A model generated the notes under the pieces. The model was not told the origin of the DNA and made no database searches. It saw nothing but the letters and a program-made list of their open reading frames with translations. Of a stretch of DNA of 64,000 nucleotides, positions 52,028 through 60,178 are shown in pieces (the stretch's first letter is position 1; each line of letters starts with the position of its first letter). The DNA is from Gemmatimonadota bacterium (lineage in GTDB: Bacteria; Latescibacterota; UBA2968; UBA8231): assembly GCA_018660835.1 (NCBI GenBank), contig JABJJN010000008.1, forward strand, positions 358,965-422,964, in the 5' to 3' direction. The translations under genes were made by a program, and so were the position numbers.

Positions 52028-52789
52028 TCACACGTCGACAATGACACGGCCAGCCTCACTGAGGCGTGCCTTGGTTTCCTCTGACAGCAGCGCACGTTGA
52101 TCGGTCTGCTGCTTCTGATCACGACGAGTGAAGTAGGAATGCAGTCCGTATCGGGGTTCATCGGTGCGATTGAGAGTGCCACCATGCCAGGTGTGCGAAT
52201 TGAAGATGACAACGGTTCCTGCCTTCGCCGTCAGCACCACCTGATCTGGATGGGGTGCCGTCGCATCCTCGAGCGCATCCTTGGGATGCTGGCCCGACCG
52301 ATTTGAACCGGGGACAACACGTGTTGCGCCATTTTCCTCGGTGAAATCGCTGAGCAACCAGATGCTGTTGCAGACGTAGTAGTCTCCAGGGTCGACGGCG
52401 GTTCCCCAATCTGCGTGAAGTCCCTGGAGACCATGCCCCGGCAAGGCGGCCCGACCATTGAGGGACGAGAGACGAAGCTCAGAGCCCAACACGTGGCTGA
52501 TTGCTGCAAGCACGCGTGGATGGGTAAAACAGATCTCGAAGATATCTCCTTTGTTCACCAGATTCGACAAGCGATTTGTGCCAGCCTCCTGGTGAACCTC
52601 CGTGCCCGCCGTCTCTCCCTCTTCCGCGACCAGTTCGTCGAAACGTTGTCGCAGATCCCGCACCAGGGCATCGCTAAGAACGCCTGGCAGAGGTAAGTAG
52701 CCCTGAGCGTCCAGGAAGTCTCGCTCCTGATCGCTGAGTAGATCGGGCGTCACATTCAACGCAGCCAGGGCCTCATCACACGTCATCAT
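52028..52789 (-). CDS. Phytanoyl-CoA dioxygenase (PhyH) family protein
   Basis: The second PhyH protein, 253 residues. Triad residues are His125 and Asp127 in LHADWG and His202 in TWHGGTLNR, with Arg213 (EPRYGLHSYF) likely binding 2-oxoglutarate. ATRVVPGSNRSGQHP is the conserved loop. Its start overlaps the end of the histidine kinase gene (ATGA) and it ends 30 bases before the HEAT lipoprotein, placing an oxygenase inside a sensor-led operon. It is only distantly similar to the one at 34.6 kb, so it is not a recent duplicate. The substrate is unknown. Confidence 0.9.
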   Translation of the reverse strand: MMTCDEALAALNVTPDLLSDQERDFLDAQGYLPLPGVLSDALVRDLRQRFDELVAEEGETAGTEVHQEAGTNRLSNLVNKGDIFEICFTHPRVLAAISHVLGSELRLSSLNGRAALPGHGLQGLHADWGTAVDPGDYYVCNSIWLLSDFTEENGATRVVPGSNRSGQHPKDALEDATAPHPDQVVLTAKAGTVVIFNSHTWHGGTLNRTDEPRYGLHSYFTRRDQKQQTDQRALLSEETKARLSEAGRVIVDV

Positions 52790-54444
52790 CGTCCTGTCCC
52801 CTTTGCGAGTCCGGGCAGACGGATCCGGTAACCGGTGCCCATACCTCCACGTCCTTCAATTTCCAGTTGACCACGTAGTTGGCCCACGAGATCTGCCACC
52901 AACTGTAGCCCGAGTGTAGGGGCCGTGGCGAAATCGAGATCCTTTGGTAGTCCGACACCGTCATCGCTGATCTCCAATTCGACATCCTCCTCGGATATCT
53001 GCAGACGAATGTGCAGCGAACCCACCCGTTGCGCCCCGAATGCATACTTCAGGCTATTGGTTACCAGTTCATTGACGATGAGACTCAGTGGAATCGCAGT
53101 ATCCAACGCCAGGTGCAGATAGTCGGCATCCAGGTGTAGTTTGATGCTACCAGGGGCCACCCCGTATGACTTGAAGAGGATCGATACCAGTTTGTGTATC
53201 TGTTGGCCGAAATCGATCGCCCGCAGATCACCGCCGGCATAGAGCTCTTCATGGATCATGGCCATGGATTGCACTCTCGATGCACAATCCTGGAGGGCAG
53301 TATGGGCTTGCTCATCCACTATTTGATTGCTCTGCAGATTCAGCAGGCTGATCACGAGTTGCAGATTGTTTTTTGTCCGATGGTAGACCTCTTGAAGCAG
53401 CACGTCCTTGTCATCGTTGGCCTGCGCCAGCTCCGCAGTGCGTTCGAGAATGCGCGTCTCCAGGTCCTCCCGCGCTTCTTCCAGCTGCTGGTAGAGTCGC
53501 GCATTTTCGATCGCCACTGCAGCCTGGTTGGCGAGTATTCGCAATGGCGCAAGTTGCTCGACACGTATTGGTCGGCGCGAGTAGTAAGTGTCCACTGCAA
53601 GCACACCCACGATCCGGTCGCCAATTCTCATGGGCACCGTGGCACTGGCACCGATGTCACCCTCGATACTCTCGCGTCCCTCGCCATCGAGATCTTGCGT
53701 AAGAAAGAAGGGCAGATCGCCGCGAGCAATCCTGGCTGCTTCGGTCAGCCGATCTTCATTTGGTGGAAATACTTCGAAAACGGTTGATGTGATGGAGACG
53801 ACTTCGCCGACATCATCCATACCCCAGGCACCGCGCAACAGGTCACCATCGCGCAGGAAAACTCCCGCACGATCCAGATCCATGCGGCTGCAGACCAGAT
53901 CAATGACCTTTCGTGCCACCTCGAACTGGGTCGCCCCCGACAGATCGAAACTGTTGTCGTAGAGAGCGAGCATGGCGTCATCTACCTGCGCGTTCTGTGT
54001 CTGCAGGATTTCCAGACGACACAGGTCTTGGAATCTGACACAGAGGGCCTCAAAGTGAGGAGCCAGATGCGACAACGCATCGAGGGCCGTAGCGTCGAAA
54101 GAGGTCCCCTCCTCGCCGAGTACCTTGATCACACCTCGAGGCGTTGGCTCCACGAGACATGGACGATCCTCTATGTGAGTGCTGATCGACGTCGACGTGG
54201 AATGCGCCTGCCCTTCGACGCTGTCATTGGCGAGAGACACCGCCTCGAAACCTGTGGGACGCGGCAGTAGATAGTAGTGGTCCGCTTTCGTATCGCCGCG
54301 ATCGAATAGATAGGCGGAAAGGACGGCCGCCGGACAGCCGTCGCGTCGTAGCATTTCACACAGGGCGTCAACGGCTGCAGGGAAATCCTCCGCCGTCCTG
54401 AGCGACGAAACGAGCCATAGGGGATTGGGGGGAGGGTCTGTCAT
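52786..54444 (-). CDS. GAF-domain sensor histidine kinase (HisKA_2/HWE-like)
   Basis: A soluble 552-residue kinase. Residues about 1-140 form an unassigned N-terminal sensor region. Residues about 170-320 are a GAF domain (FEVARKVIDLVCSRMDLDR, MRIGDRIVGVLAVDT, ANQAAVAIENARLYQQL). A coiled linker leads to the HisKA_2 helix with phospho-acceptor His355 (EVYHRTKNNLQLVISLLNLQ) and an HATPase domain with NELVTNSLKYAF, DDGVGLP and GGMGTGYRIRLP. There are no membrane helices. No response regulator is encoded in the window. Its last four bases overlap the PhyH start. Confidence 0.92.
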   Translation of the reverse strand: MTDPPPNPLWLVSSLRTAEDFPAAVDALCEMLRRDGCPAAVLSAYLFDRGDTKADHYYLLPRPTGFEAVSLANDSVEGQAHSTSTSISTHIEDRPCLVEPTPRGVIKVLGEEGTSFDATALDALSHLAPHFEALCVRFQDLCRLEILQTQNAQVDDAMLALYDNSFDLSGATQFEVARKVIDLVCSRMDLDRAGVFLRDGDLLRGAWGMDDVGEVVSITSTVFEVFPPNEDRLTEAARIARGDLPFFLTQDLDGEGRESIEGDIGASATVPMRIGDRIVGVLAVDTYYSRRPIRVEQLAPLRILANQAAVAIENARLYQQLEEAREDLETRILERTAELAQANDDKDVLLQEVYHRTKNNLQLVISLLNLQSNQIVDEQAHTALQDCASRVQSMAMIHEELYAGGDLRAIDFGQQIHKLVSILFKSYGVAPGSIKLHLDADYLHLALDTAIPLSLIVNELVTNSLKYAFGAQRVGSLHIRLQISEEDVELEISDDGVGLPKDLDFATAPTLGLQLVADLVGQLRGQLEIEGRGGMGTGYRIRLPGLAKGTGR

Positions 54445-54536
54445 CCGGTTTCCGGGCTACGATAGAGGACAAGATCTGCACGCGAAGGAACACGGGATCA
54501 ATAATCCTACATACGTATGGTACAGCCCGGAAGCAT

Positions 54537-54594
54537 GCAAGGGTGGGAGCAGGCGTCAGCTCAATTGAGGCGACTGAGGCGCTCCCGCTCTTGC
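54537..54594. other. Hairpin in the gap between sigma factor and histidine kinase
   Basis: Nested arms GCAAG...CTTGC and GGGAGC...GCTCCC enclose a perfect CTCAATTGAG palindrome (54560-54569). This 259-bp gap is downstream of the sigma gene and upstream of the kinase, so the structure could end one transcript, regulate the other or bind a protein. No T-run follows, and no gene is visible in the gap. Confidence 0.45.
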
Positions 54595-54703
54595 TTAATG
54601 CAGTCGAGAAGCCGCGTGGTGGCACCACAGCCGATATGACGTGTGTGAGACCAGCCCGAGACGGTCGATATGGGCTTCGATATCGCCACCTACGCGAGGA
54701 AGC

Positions 54704-56236
54704 CTATTCGTCGTTCTGCTGCAACTCGTTGCGCAACTCGATCAACTCAGGCGCATCGCCAAGTTCCGGGAACATTTGATCAAAGCGATTGACCATTTCC
54801 GGAGCCAGAATCGATCTCATATGACTCATCTGATCACTATTGAGAAACTCAATGGCACTGCGCAGATGAGCTCGGCCCCGTTCGGCATCGCCTCTTCGGG
54901 TACGCAGTCCGGCGAGCCAGGCATGGTTCTGACACTGTCGAATCTCTAGTGTTTCGACGGCCGTCCAGAAAGACCAATAGCGCTCTCCCAGCGCTTGACG
55001 GAAGGCCGCATTGAGTGCTTCCATCGTTTCGGCCGTCGTCGACGTGATCGCCCTTTCGAAAGACTTGATCGCCCTCTTTTCGTCACCACCCGCAGCGTGT
55101 GCAAGGCCAGTCTCCGACAGGACCAGAGAATTCCAACCTGTGACGGCATCCAACTTGCCGTAGAGGGACACAGCTGCATCGGGCTGTCCAGAGAAAATGG
55201 AACGACGTGCCAGTTCCATCTGTGCGATCGGTTCGACGGGTGTTCCCGCCGCTTGTGTCAGCAACTCCCTGTTCTGCTGCAAAACGGCCAGCATATTGCC
55301 ACCACTCTCGTCAGAGAATGCCAGAGTCGCCTGTAGAGAGGCCATCTTGAGTCGCAGTACGAGCCGATCTGATTCAACGGCAGCAGCCGCCTGTGCCTCG
55401 TCGAGGATGGCAATGGCCCGTTCGGCATCACGCGGGTGCTCCGCAAGGTCCTGAGGTGATCGTGCAAAGGTGTATGCGTCGGCCAGCAGCATTGCCAGTG
55501 CGGGATCTGCTGGCTGCAAATGGATGGCACGCTCAAGATCTGCCACGGCATCGCGATAGTGAATCTTGCCGAATTGACCACGGCTTCTTACGAGTAGGGC
55601 CTCCACCTCACTTGTGAACTCATCTCCAGGAGATTCTTCACGTAGGGTTTCATCGATCATGTGGGTTACCTCGTTTCGCATCTGTTCGCGTCCGCGTCGC
55701 AGACGCTGGCGCACGGCAGGTTCGGAGATGCCAAGCAACGTCGCCAGTTGTGGAGTGGATACGCCCTCCAGATAGTGGAGGACGACGGTCTCTCGCGTAT
55801 CAGGCGCGAGCCGTTCGATTGCGTCCCTTACTACCCGCCGACGTTCGGCCCGTTCCAGATCACGGTCGGGAGAGTCCGGCGCCGCCAAATGAGGAGCCGT
55901 TGAGTCGAAAACCTCTCGCGGTGGCTGCCTCTGGCGTCGGTCGATCCAGCTTCGACAGCGATTTTCGACAATCGTGCGCAGCCAGCCGGAGAATCTCTCG
56001 GGTTCTTGAAGGCCACCGAGGCCGACGAAGGCCCGGACGAATGACTCCTGTGCGACATCACGTGCTGCATCGAAGTCACCCAGACGCCCCATAGCGATCG
56101 CGAACACGGCCTCCTTGTGATTGTCTACGAGCCGCGTGAATGCTGCCTCGTCTCCACCACGTGCCGCAGTTACGAGTGCTGCCGTTTGCGCTGGTGTTGG
56201 CTGAGCGGGTGTGGGTGTCGGCGCTGTGTCTGTCAA
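54704..56236 (-). CDS. ECF-type RNA polymerase sigma factor with long C-terminal TPR-like extension
   Basis: A 510-residue protein. Region 2 spans residues 25-90 (DEAAFTRLVDNHKEAVFAI, DAARDVAQESFVRAF) and region 4 spans 130-190 (LAPDTRETVVLHYLEGVSTP, LLGISEPAVRQRLRRGREQM). About 300 more residues follow, made of helical pairs such as HYRDAVADLERAIHLQPADP and DEKRAIKSFERAITS, which are TPR-like. There is no membrane helix and no adjacent anti-sigma gene. The extension probably controls activity, as in ECF groups with C-terminal domains. The start is TTG with a CAGGACC site. Confidence 0.88.
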   Translation of the reverse strand: MTDTAPTPTPAQPTPAQTAALVTAARGGDEAAFTRLVDNHKEAVFAIAMGRLGDFDAARDVAQESFVRAFVGLGGLQEPERFSGWLRTIVENRCRSWIDRRQRQPPREVFDSTAPHLAAPDSPDRDLERAERRRVVRDAIERLAPDTRETVVLHYLEGVSTPQLATLLGISEPAVRQRLRRGREQMRNEVTHMIDETLREESPGDEFTSEVEALLVRSRGQFGKIHYRDAVADLERAIHLQPADPALAMLLADAYTFARSPQDLAEHPRDAERAIAILDEAQAAAAVESDRLVLRLKMASLQATLAFSDESGGNMLAVLQQNRELLTQAAGTPVEPIAQMELARRSIFSGQPDAAVSLYGKLDAVTGWNSLVLSETGLAHAAGGDEKRAIKSFERAITSTTAETMEALNAAFRQALGERYWSFWTAVETLEIRQCQNHAWLAGLRTRRGDAERGRAHLRSAIEFLNSDQMSHMRSILAPEMVNRFDQMFPELGDAPELIELRNELQQNDE

Positions 56237-56323
56237 ATGGTCCTGCTGAAAAACGAGTAGTGAGTTGCACTGACAAAAAAGACCCGGCCTGCAGTTGAAC
56301 GTGACAGCCCTGTCACCAGCTCG

Positions 56324-57670
56324 TTACAATTCCGCGAATCCCTCGACGATAGCTTGCAGTGTCTCTGGCTGATCGGGAGACAGGGTCATCATCGCGCCGT
56401 GTCCACCATGGGCGACAATGGCTCTGCACAGGCGCCGTGTTCGCTCTGGATCACCTCCGGCAGAAACGGGCGGATAAAGTGGAACTTGGCCTGTCGTCTG
56501 TTTGGTCAGCTCCTCGACCTCGCGTTCATATAGCGCCTCGATAGGTAGATCACGTCCGCCTTCGAGTGCCGCCATGTCTCGCGGTATGGGCAAGTCAGCA
56601 ACACCGAGAACCTGTAGAGCAGCCTCAAGCCATTCCTGCTCGCCTGGCTGGGAAACCGCCGCCAGGGCGCGACTCCATTCGAAGGCAGCATTTGTTGATG
56701 CCGTTGCCCAACCGACGACGCCCCCTGAAGAGCTGCCACCGGTGATATAATCCGTCGCCGACTCCCAGCCTCGCAGGTCATTTCCTCCGAGTAGACTGAT
56801 GGATGGAGCAAAGACGTCGCTGCCAAAGATCATGGAAGAATCGACTTCCTGAATGCGTTGACGAAAGCGCCGCATCTGATTCGCCAACAAGGCGGAGCGC
56901 AGCCGGAACCAATCTGTTACCTGCCGGGGCACCCCTAAGGCGTCCAATAGTTGATCTGGTGGTAGTGGGGTCGCAGTTAGTTGCCGCAGAGCGTCTTGCG
57001 TGACGCCCTGCAGAGCACTGGCACTGTCGCGCAAGCTCTGGTGCAGTCCGGGCACGTCGAAACCGAGGGCCTCGCCGGCCGCCTTGCAATGACTACAGCC
57101 ACAGGCAGCCAGGGCAGACACACTGGCAGGTTGTGGATACCGTGCATGGTCGACGCAGAAACCGTCGAGTTCGTAGCGTCGAGCGATATCTTCAAGGCCA
57201 TCGGCAGTCCAGCCATTGATGGACTCTCGACTCGGACACAGTCCAATCCCCCAACGTTTGAAGTCGGGATCGAGGGCATCCCCATCAATCGTCTCGAGCG
57301 CATGTTCGGGATACACATCTCCACCGTAGCTCCACAACCCGATGTGCCCCCATACCTCGATCCCTGCCGACACGGCCGCGTCGATCACCTTCAGCAAGGC
57401 GGCGTCATCGAAGCCGCCGATGACGCCGGCAACGGGGGGATAGATCCCTTCCGCAGCCTTTGGCCAGAGTTCGACACGATCGCGCCAATCCTGGAAAGGC
57501 CCGCGGGCAACCAGGTCGTTGCTGGCGCGGAAACCTGATGTGTGGCAGATCGGACTTTCAGGCATGATCGTCGTCAGACCGATTTCGTCACGCAGCTGAA
57601 CCAATTGCTCGGGATTCGCAGCGACTTGCTCCGTATGGCAAAACCAGATTAGACGGCGAGGATGGCGCAT
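56324..57670 (-). CDS. Putative glycosidase-like TIM-barrel protein of unknown family
   Basis: A 448-residue cytoplasmic protein. It opens with RRLIWFCHTEQVAANPEQ and has barrel features such as AAVSAGIEVWGHIGLWSYGG and GLEDIARRYELDGFCVDHAR followed by YP. The latter fits the 'DGxxxDxxRYP' strand end of putative glycosyl hydrolases. A cysteine cluster, AACGCSHCKAAGE, follows directly, as seen in bacterial proteins of that kind. FGSDVFAPS and GHGAMMTLSP mark later strands. Assignment to a named family is not possible. It lies upstream of the sigma factor gene on the same strand with an 87-bp gap. Confidence 0.7.
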   Translation of the reverse strand: MRHPRRLIWFCHTEQVAANPEQLVQLRDEIGLTTIMPESPICHTSGFRASNDLVARGPFQDWRDRVELWPKAAEGIYPPVAGVIGGFDDAALLKVIDAAVSAGIEVWGHIGLWSYGGDVYPEHALETIDGDALDPDFKRWGIGLCPSRESINGWTADGLEDIARRYELDGFCVDHARYPQPASVSALAACGCSHCKAAGEALGFDVPGLHQSLRDSASALQGVTQDALRQLTATPLPPDQLLDALGVPRQVTDWFRLRSALLANQMRRFRQRIQEVDSSMIFGSDVFAPSISLLGGNDLRGWESATDYITGGSSSGGVVGWATASTNAAFEWSRALAAVSQPGEQEWLEAALQVLGVADLPIPRDMAALEGGRDLPIEALYEREVEELTKQTTGQVPLYPPVSAGGDPERTRRLCRAIVAHGGHGAMMTLSPDQPETLQAIVEGFAEL

Positions 57671-57782
57671 TTAAAGCCTCCAACATGGATCATTAGGGGG
57701 GATGACTCGTAGATGAACCTGCAATAGTATGATCTTCAGCAGGGTCGTGGCGCTCGTCGTGACAAGGACCGTTGTTTTCGAT

Positions 57783-58946
57783 ATGAGAAATACATCAGAT
57801 TCGCCAATGAATCCACCGATGCATCTGGCCATCGCTGGCGCTTGGGGTTACATCGGCCGCAAGTTCGTGGAAGCGGCACAGACACTCAACTGGCAACTGT
57901 CGGTATACGACCCGGCTCCTGTGCCAGATGATGTATGTCTGGATGGGATCGACTGTGTCGCGACGCAGGAGGAGTTTCTCGACCTGCGGCCTGATCTGTT
58001 TCATCTGGCCCTGCATCCGGATGCCCGAAATCTTGCCCTGCAGCATCTGTTGGCACGCGATGGCGTCGCCATCCTTAATGAAAAACCCATGGCGTCGCCC
58101 CAAAGCCCGCACGACTGTGCCGGACTGCTGGCGCAATTGCGTGCCAGCACTGCAACTCCTGCGCCGATCCTGCTCTTCGACTTTCCCGAAGTCTACGACC
58201 CCATCACGACGCGCATCCTTGATTTTCTCAGGCAATTCAGAGATGTCCAGGTAGATTCGATTGCTATTGAGCGATCGAAAGATCGTGAAGATCCTGACAA
58301 CCCACGCAATCAGAAAATGATGGTCCACATTCAGTATCAGGAGACCGTCCACTGCTTCGCTTTCGTTCTCTACCTGTTGGGTCAGCTACACTCAGATCCG
58401 GAGACTGTCCTGAATCAGGGACTCCGAATCCGGGGCCAAGCTGAGCCCTACGCTCCCCCTAACCCTCAGGACTACGATACGGTCGTCGATGGCAAAACCC
58501 TCTTCGATTGGCATCTTGGTGCCACGACGATCAGTGGTTGGACAGACTTCAAGGCGGGTGCACCTTCTACCAAGCTGCGGACCCTGTGCGGTGTCGGAGA
58601 TGGACGAAACTGGCAGATTGAAGTCGACTATCTCGAAGGCGCCAAGAGCCTACGTATCGACGGCGTCGACCAGGGTGTTGATGCACGAGGCAGTTCCTAC
58701 GTCGGCGTGCTGCAGACTTATGTCGAATGGCTGTCTACTGCACGTGGTGACCTCATGACGTCGACGGCTTTTCCGAATGCGCGTTTCGCTGAATTGACCT
58801 ACCAGATGTCATCACTGCTATGGCGTAGTTGTTATGAAGATCGCGAATTCTCCCTGGACTCGACGCGAGACTTGCTCGCCTTTGATGCTGACTTCGCCAC
58901 GGCACAGCGCACCTTTGAGAGATACGATCGAGAGGCAAGCAGTTGA
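57783..58946 (+). CDS. Gfo/Idh/MocA family NAD(P)-dependent oxidoreductase
   Basis: A 387-residue enzyme from the ATG chosen. The N-terminal Rossmann fold is LAIAGAWGYIGRKFVEAA, the conserved lysine is in AILNEKPMASPQSP, and the C-terminal alpha/beta domain has IERSKDREDPDNPRN and HCFAFVLYLLGQ. These enzymes oxidise or reduce sugars and inositols. Possible starts are 57783, 57807 and 57819, none with a strong ribosome-binding site; earlier ones add an unlike hydrophobic stretch. Its stop overlaps the next start in a TTGA. The substrate is unknown. Confidence 0.85.
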   Translation: MRNTSDSPMNPPMHLAIAGAWGYIGRKFVEAAQTLNWQLSVYDPAPVPDDVCLDGIDCVATQEEFLDLRPDLFHLALHPDARNLALQHLLARDGVAILNEKPMASPQSPHDCAGLLAQLRASTATPAPILLFDFPEVYDPITTRILDFLRQFRDVQVDSIAIERSKDREDPDNPRNQKMMVHIQYQETVHCFAFVLYLLGQLHSDPETVLNQGLRIRGQAEPYAPPNPQDYDTVVDGKTLFDWHLGATTISGWTDFKAGAPSTKLRTLCGVGDGRNWQIEVDYLEGAKSLRIDGVDQGVDARGSSYVGVLQTYVEWLSTARGDLMTSTAFPNARFAELTYQMSSLLWRSCYEDREFSLDSTRDLLAFDADFATAQRTFERYDREASS

Positions 58947-60169
58947 GCCCTGTGCCCGCTATTTCCGCAACGCAGGCCAGACGCCTCGCGCTGGCAGCTC
59001 AGGGTCTCGACGGATCATTCAGCCCGCCCCACGGCCCGGACGGCACCGCCGCCATCTGCGAGCGGCTTGGCTATGTGCAGATCGACACGATTGCCGTCGT
59101 CGCCCGCGCCCACCATCACATCCTGTGGAGCCGCCAGCGCGACTATGCCGAAGATGACCTTGACCACGTCCTGGCAGTCGATCGGCGAGTTTTCGAGGGC
59201 TGGAGCCATGCAGCCTCCTTTATTCCCACATCAGACTATCGTTTCTACCTCCATGCCATGCGGTCGCATGCAGCCAGCCAACGAACGATCGAATGGGTCA
59301 CAGCAAACAAGCAGATCGTCCATCACGTGCGGGATCGAATCAGCGCCGAAGGCCCACTTCGGGCTGCTGACTTCGCGGATGATCGTGGCAAGCGGGGCCC
59401 CTGGTGGGACTGGAAACCCGCCAAGGGGGCTCTGGAGATACTGTTGAGTAGTGGCGAGTTGATGATCAGTAAGCGTCAGGGATTTCAGCGCTTCTATGAT
59501 CTGACAGATCGAGTCCTGCCAGGCCATGTTGATACGACGCTGCCAACCCAGCAGGAGCGAGCTGTCTGGGCCCTGGATCGTGCCCTCAGCCATCACGGCG
59601 TGGCAGGGGTCGCGCAGCTACGCGTGTGGAATCGAAATCCGGAATCGCTGCGTATCACGTTGCAGCAGAGCCTTGAGCAAGGCGCCGTGACCGAAGTCCG
59701 CGTTCGAGGCGACGACGGGCCGCCTCTCTATGTTCGCACCGACAGTCTCGAACAACTGGCTGCATCAGCGCGACCGCAGTCGGTACACCTGCTGTCCCCC
59801 TTCGACAACCTTGTGATCAGGCGCCCCTGGGTCCAACGCTTGTTCGAATTCGACTACACCATCGAGTGTTACGTACCGGCGCCAAAGCGAGAATTCGGCT
59901 ACTTCTGCCTGCCCGTATTATGGGGGAACCGATTCGTCGGCCGTCTTGACGCAAAGGCTGAGCGCAAAAAAGAATCCCTCGCTCTGCGAAGAATGACCTT
60001 CGAGCCTGACCTGGCGGCGAAGCAGATGGATCGTTTGCTACCGAAACTGGCAGCCGAACTGTGGTCATTTGCTCGCTTCAACCAGTGCCACCGCATCCGC
60101 GTCGACGCAGTCCGTCCCACCGCATGCAGAACGGCGTTGCGTCAGGCCATCAAGGACACCCGACCGTAG
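58943..60169 (+). CDS. YcaQ-like winged-helix DNA glycosylase (HTH_42 family)
   Basis: YcaQ/AlkX enzymes excise bulky and cross-linked nitrogen-mustard adducts from DNA. This 408-residue protein has the catalytic QxD element GYVQIDTIAVVARAHHHILW (Gln46, Asp48), the EGWSHAASFIP segment, winged-helix repeats and the closing LLSPFDNLVIRRPW and WGNRFVGRLDAKAER typical of the family. It uses a TTG start overlapping the previous stop; a GTG nine bases on is an alternative. Overlap with a sugar oxidoreductase rather than a repair gene is unremarkable but gives no clue to regulation. Confidence 0.9.
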   Translation: MSPVPAISATQARRLALAAQGLDGSFSPPHGPDGTAAICERLGYVQIDTIAVVARAHHHILWSRQRDYAEDDLDHVLAVDRRVFEGWSHAASFIPTSDYRFYLHAMRSHAASQRTIEWVTANKQIVHHVRDRISAEGPLRAADFADDRGKRGPWWDWKPAKGALEILLSSGELMISKRQGFQRFYDLTDRVLPGHVDTTLPTQQERAVWALDRALSHHGVAGVAQLRVWNRNPESLRITLQQSLEQGAVTEVRVRGDDGPPLYVRTDSLEQLAASARPQSVHLLSPFDNLVIRRPWVQRLFEFDYTIECYVPAPKREFGYFCLPVLWGNRFVGRLDAKAERKKESLALRRMTFEPDLAAKQMDRLLPKLAAELWSFARFNQCHRIRVDAVRPTACRTALRQAIKDTRP

Positions 60170-60178
60170 CCCCTCCCC

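Noticed and set aside
54543..54779. A 78-residue plus-strand frame in the sigma-kinase gap
   Set aside because: It runs into the sigma gene on the other strand, lacks a ribosome-binding site, and overlaps the hairpin.
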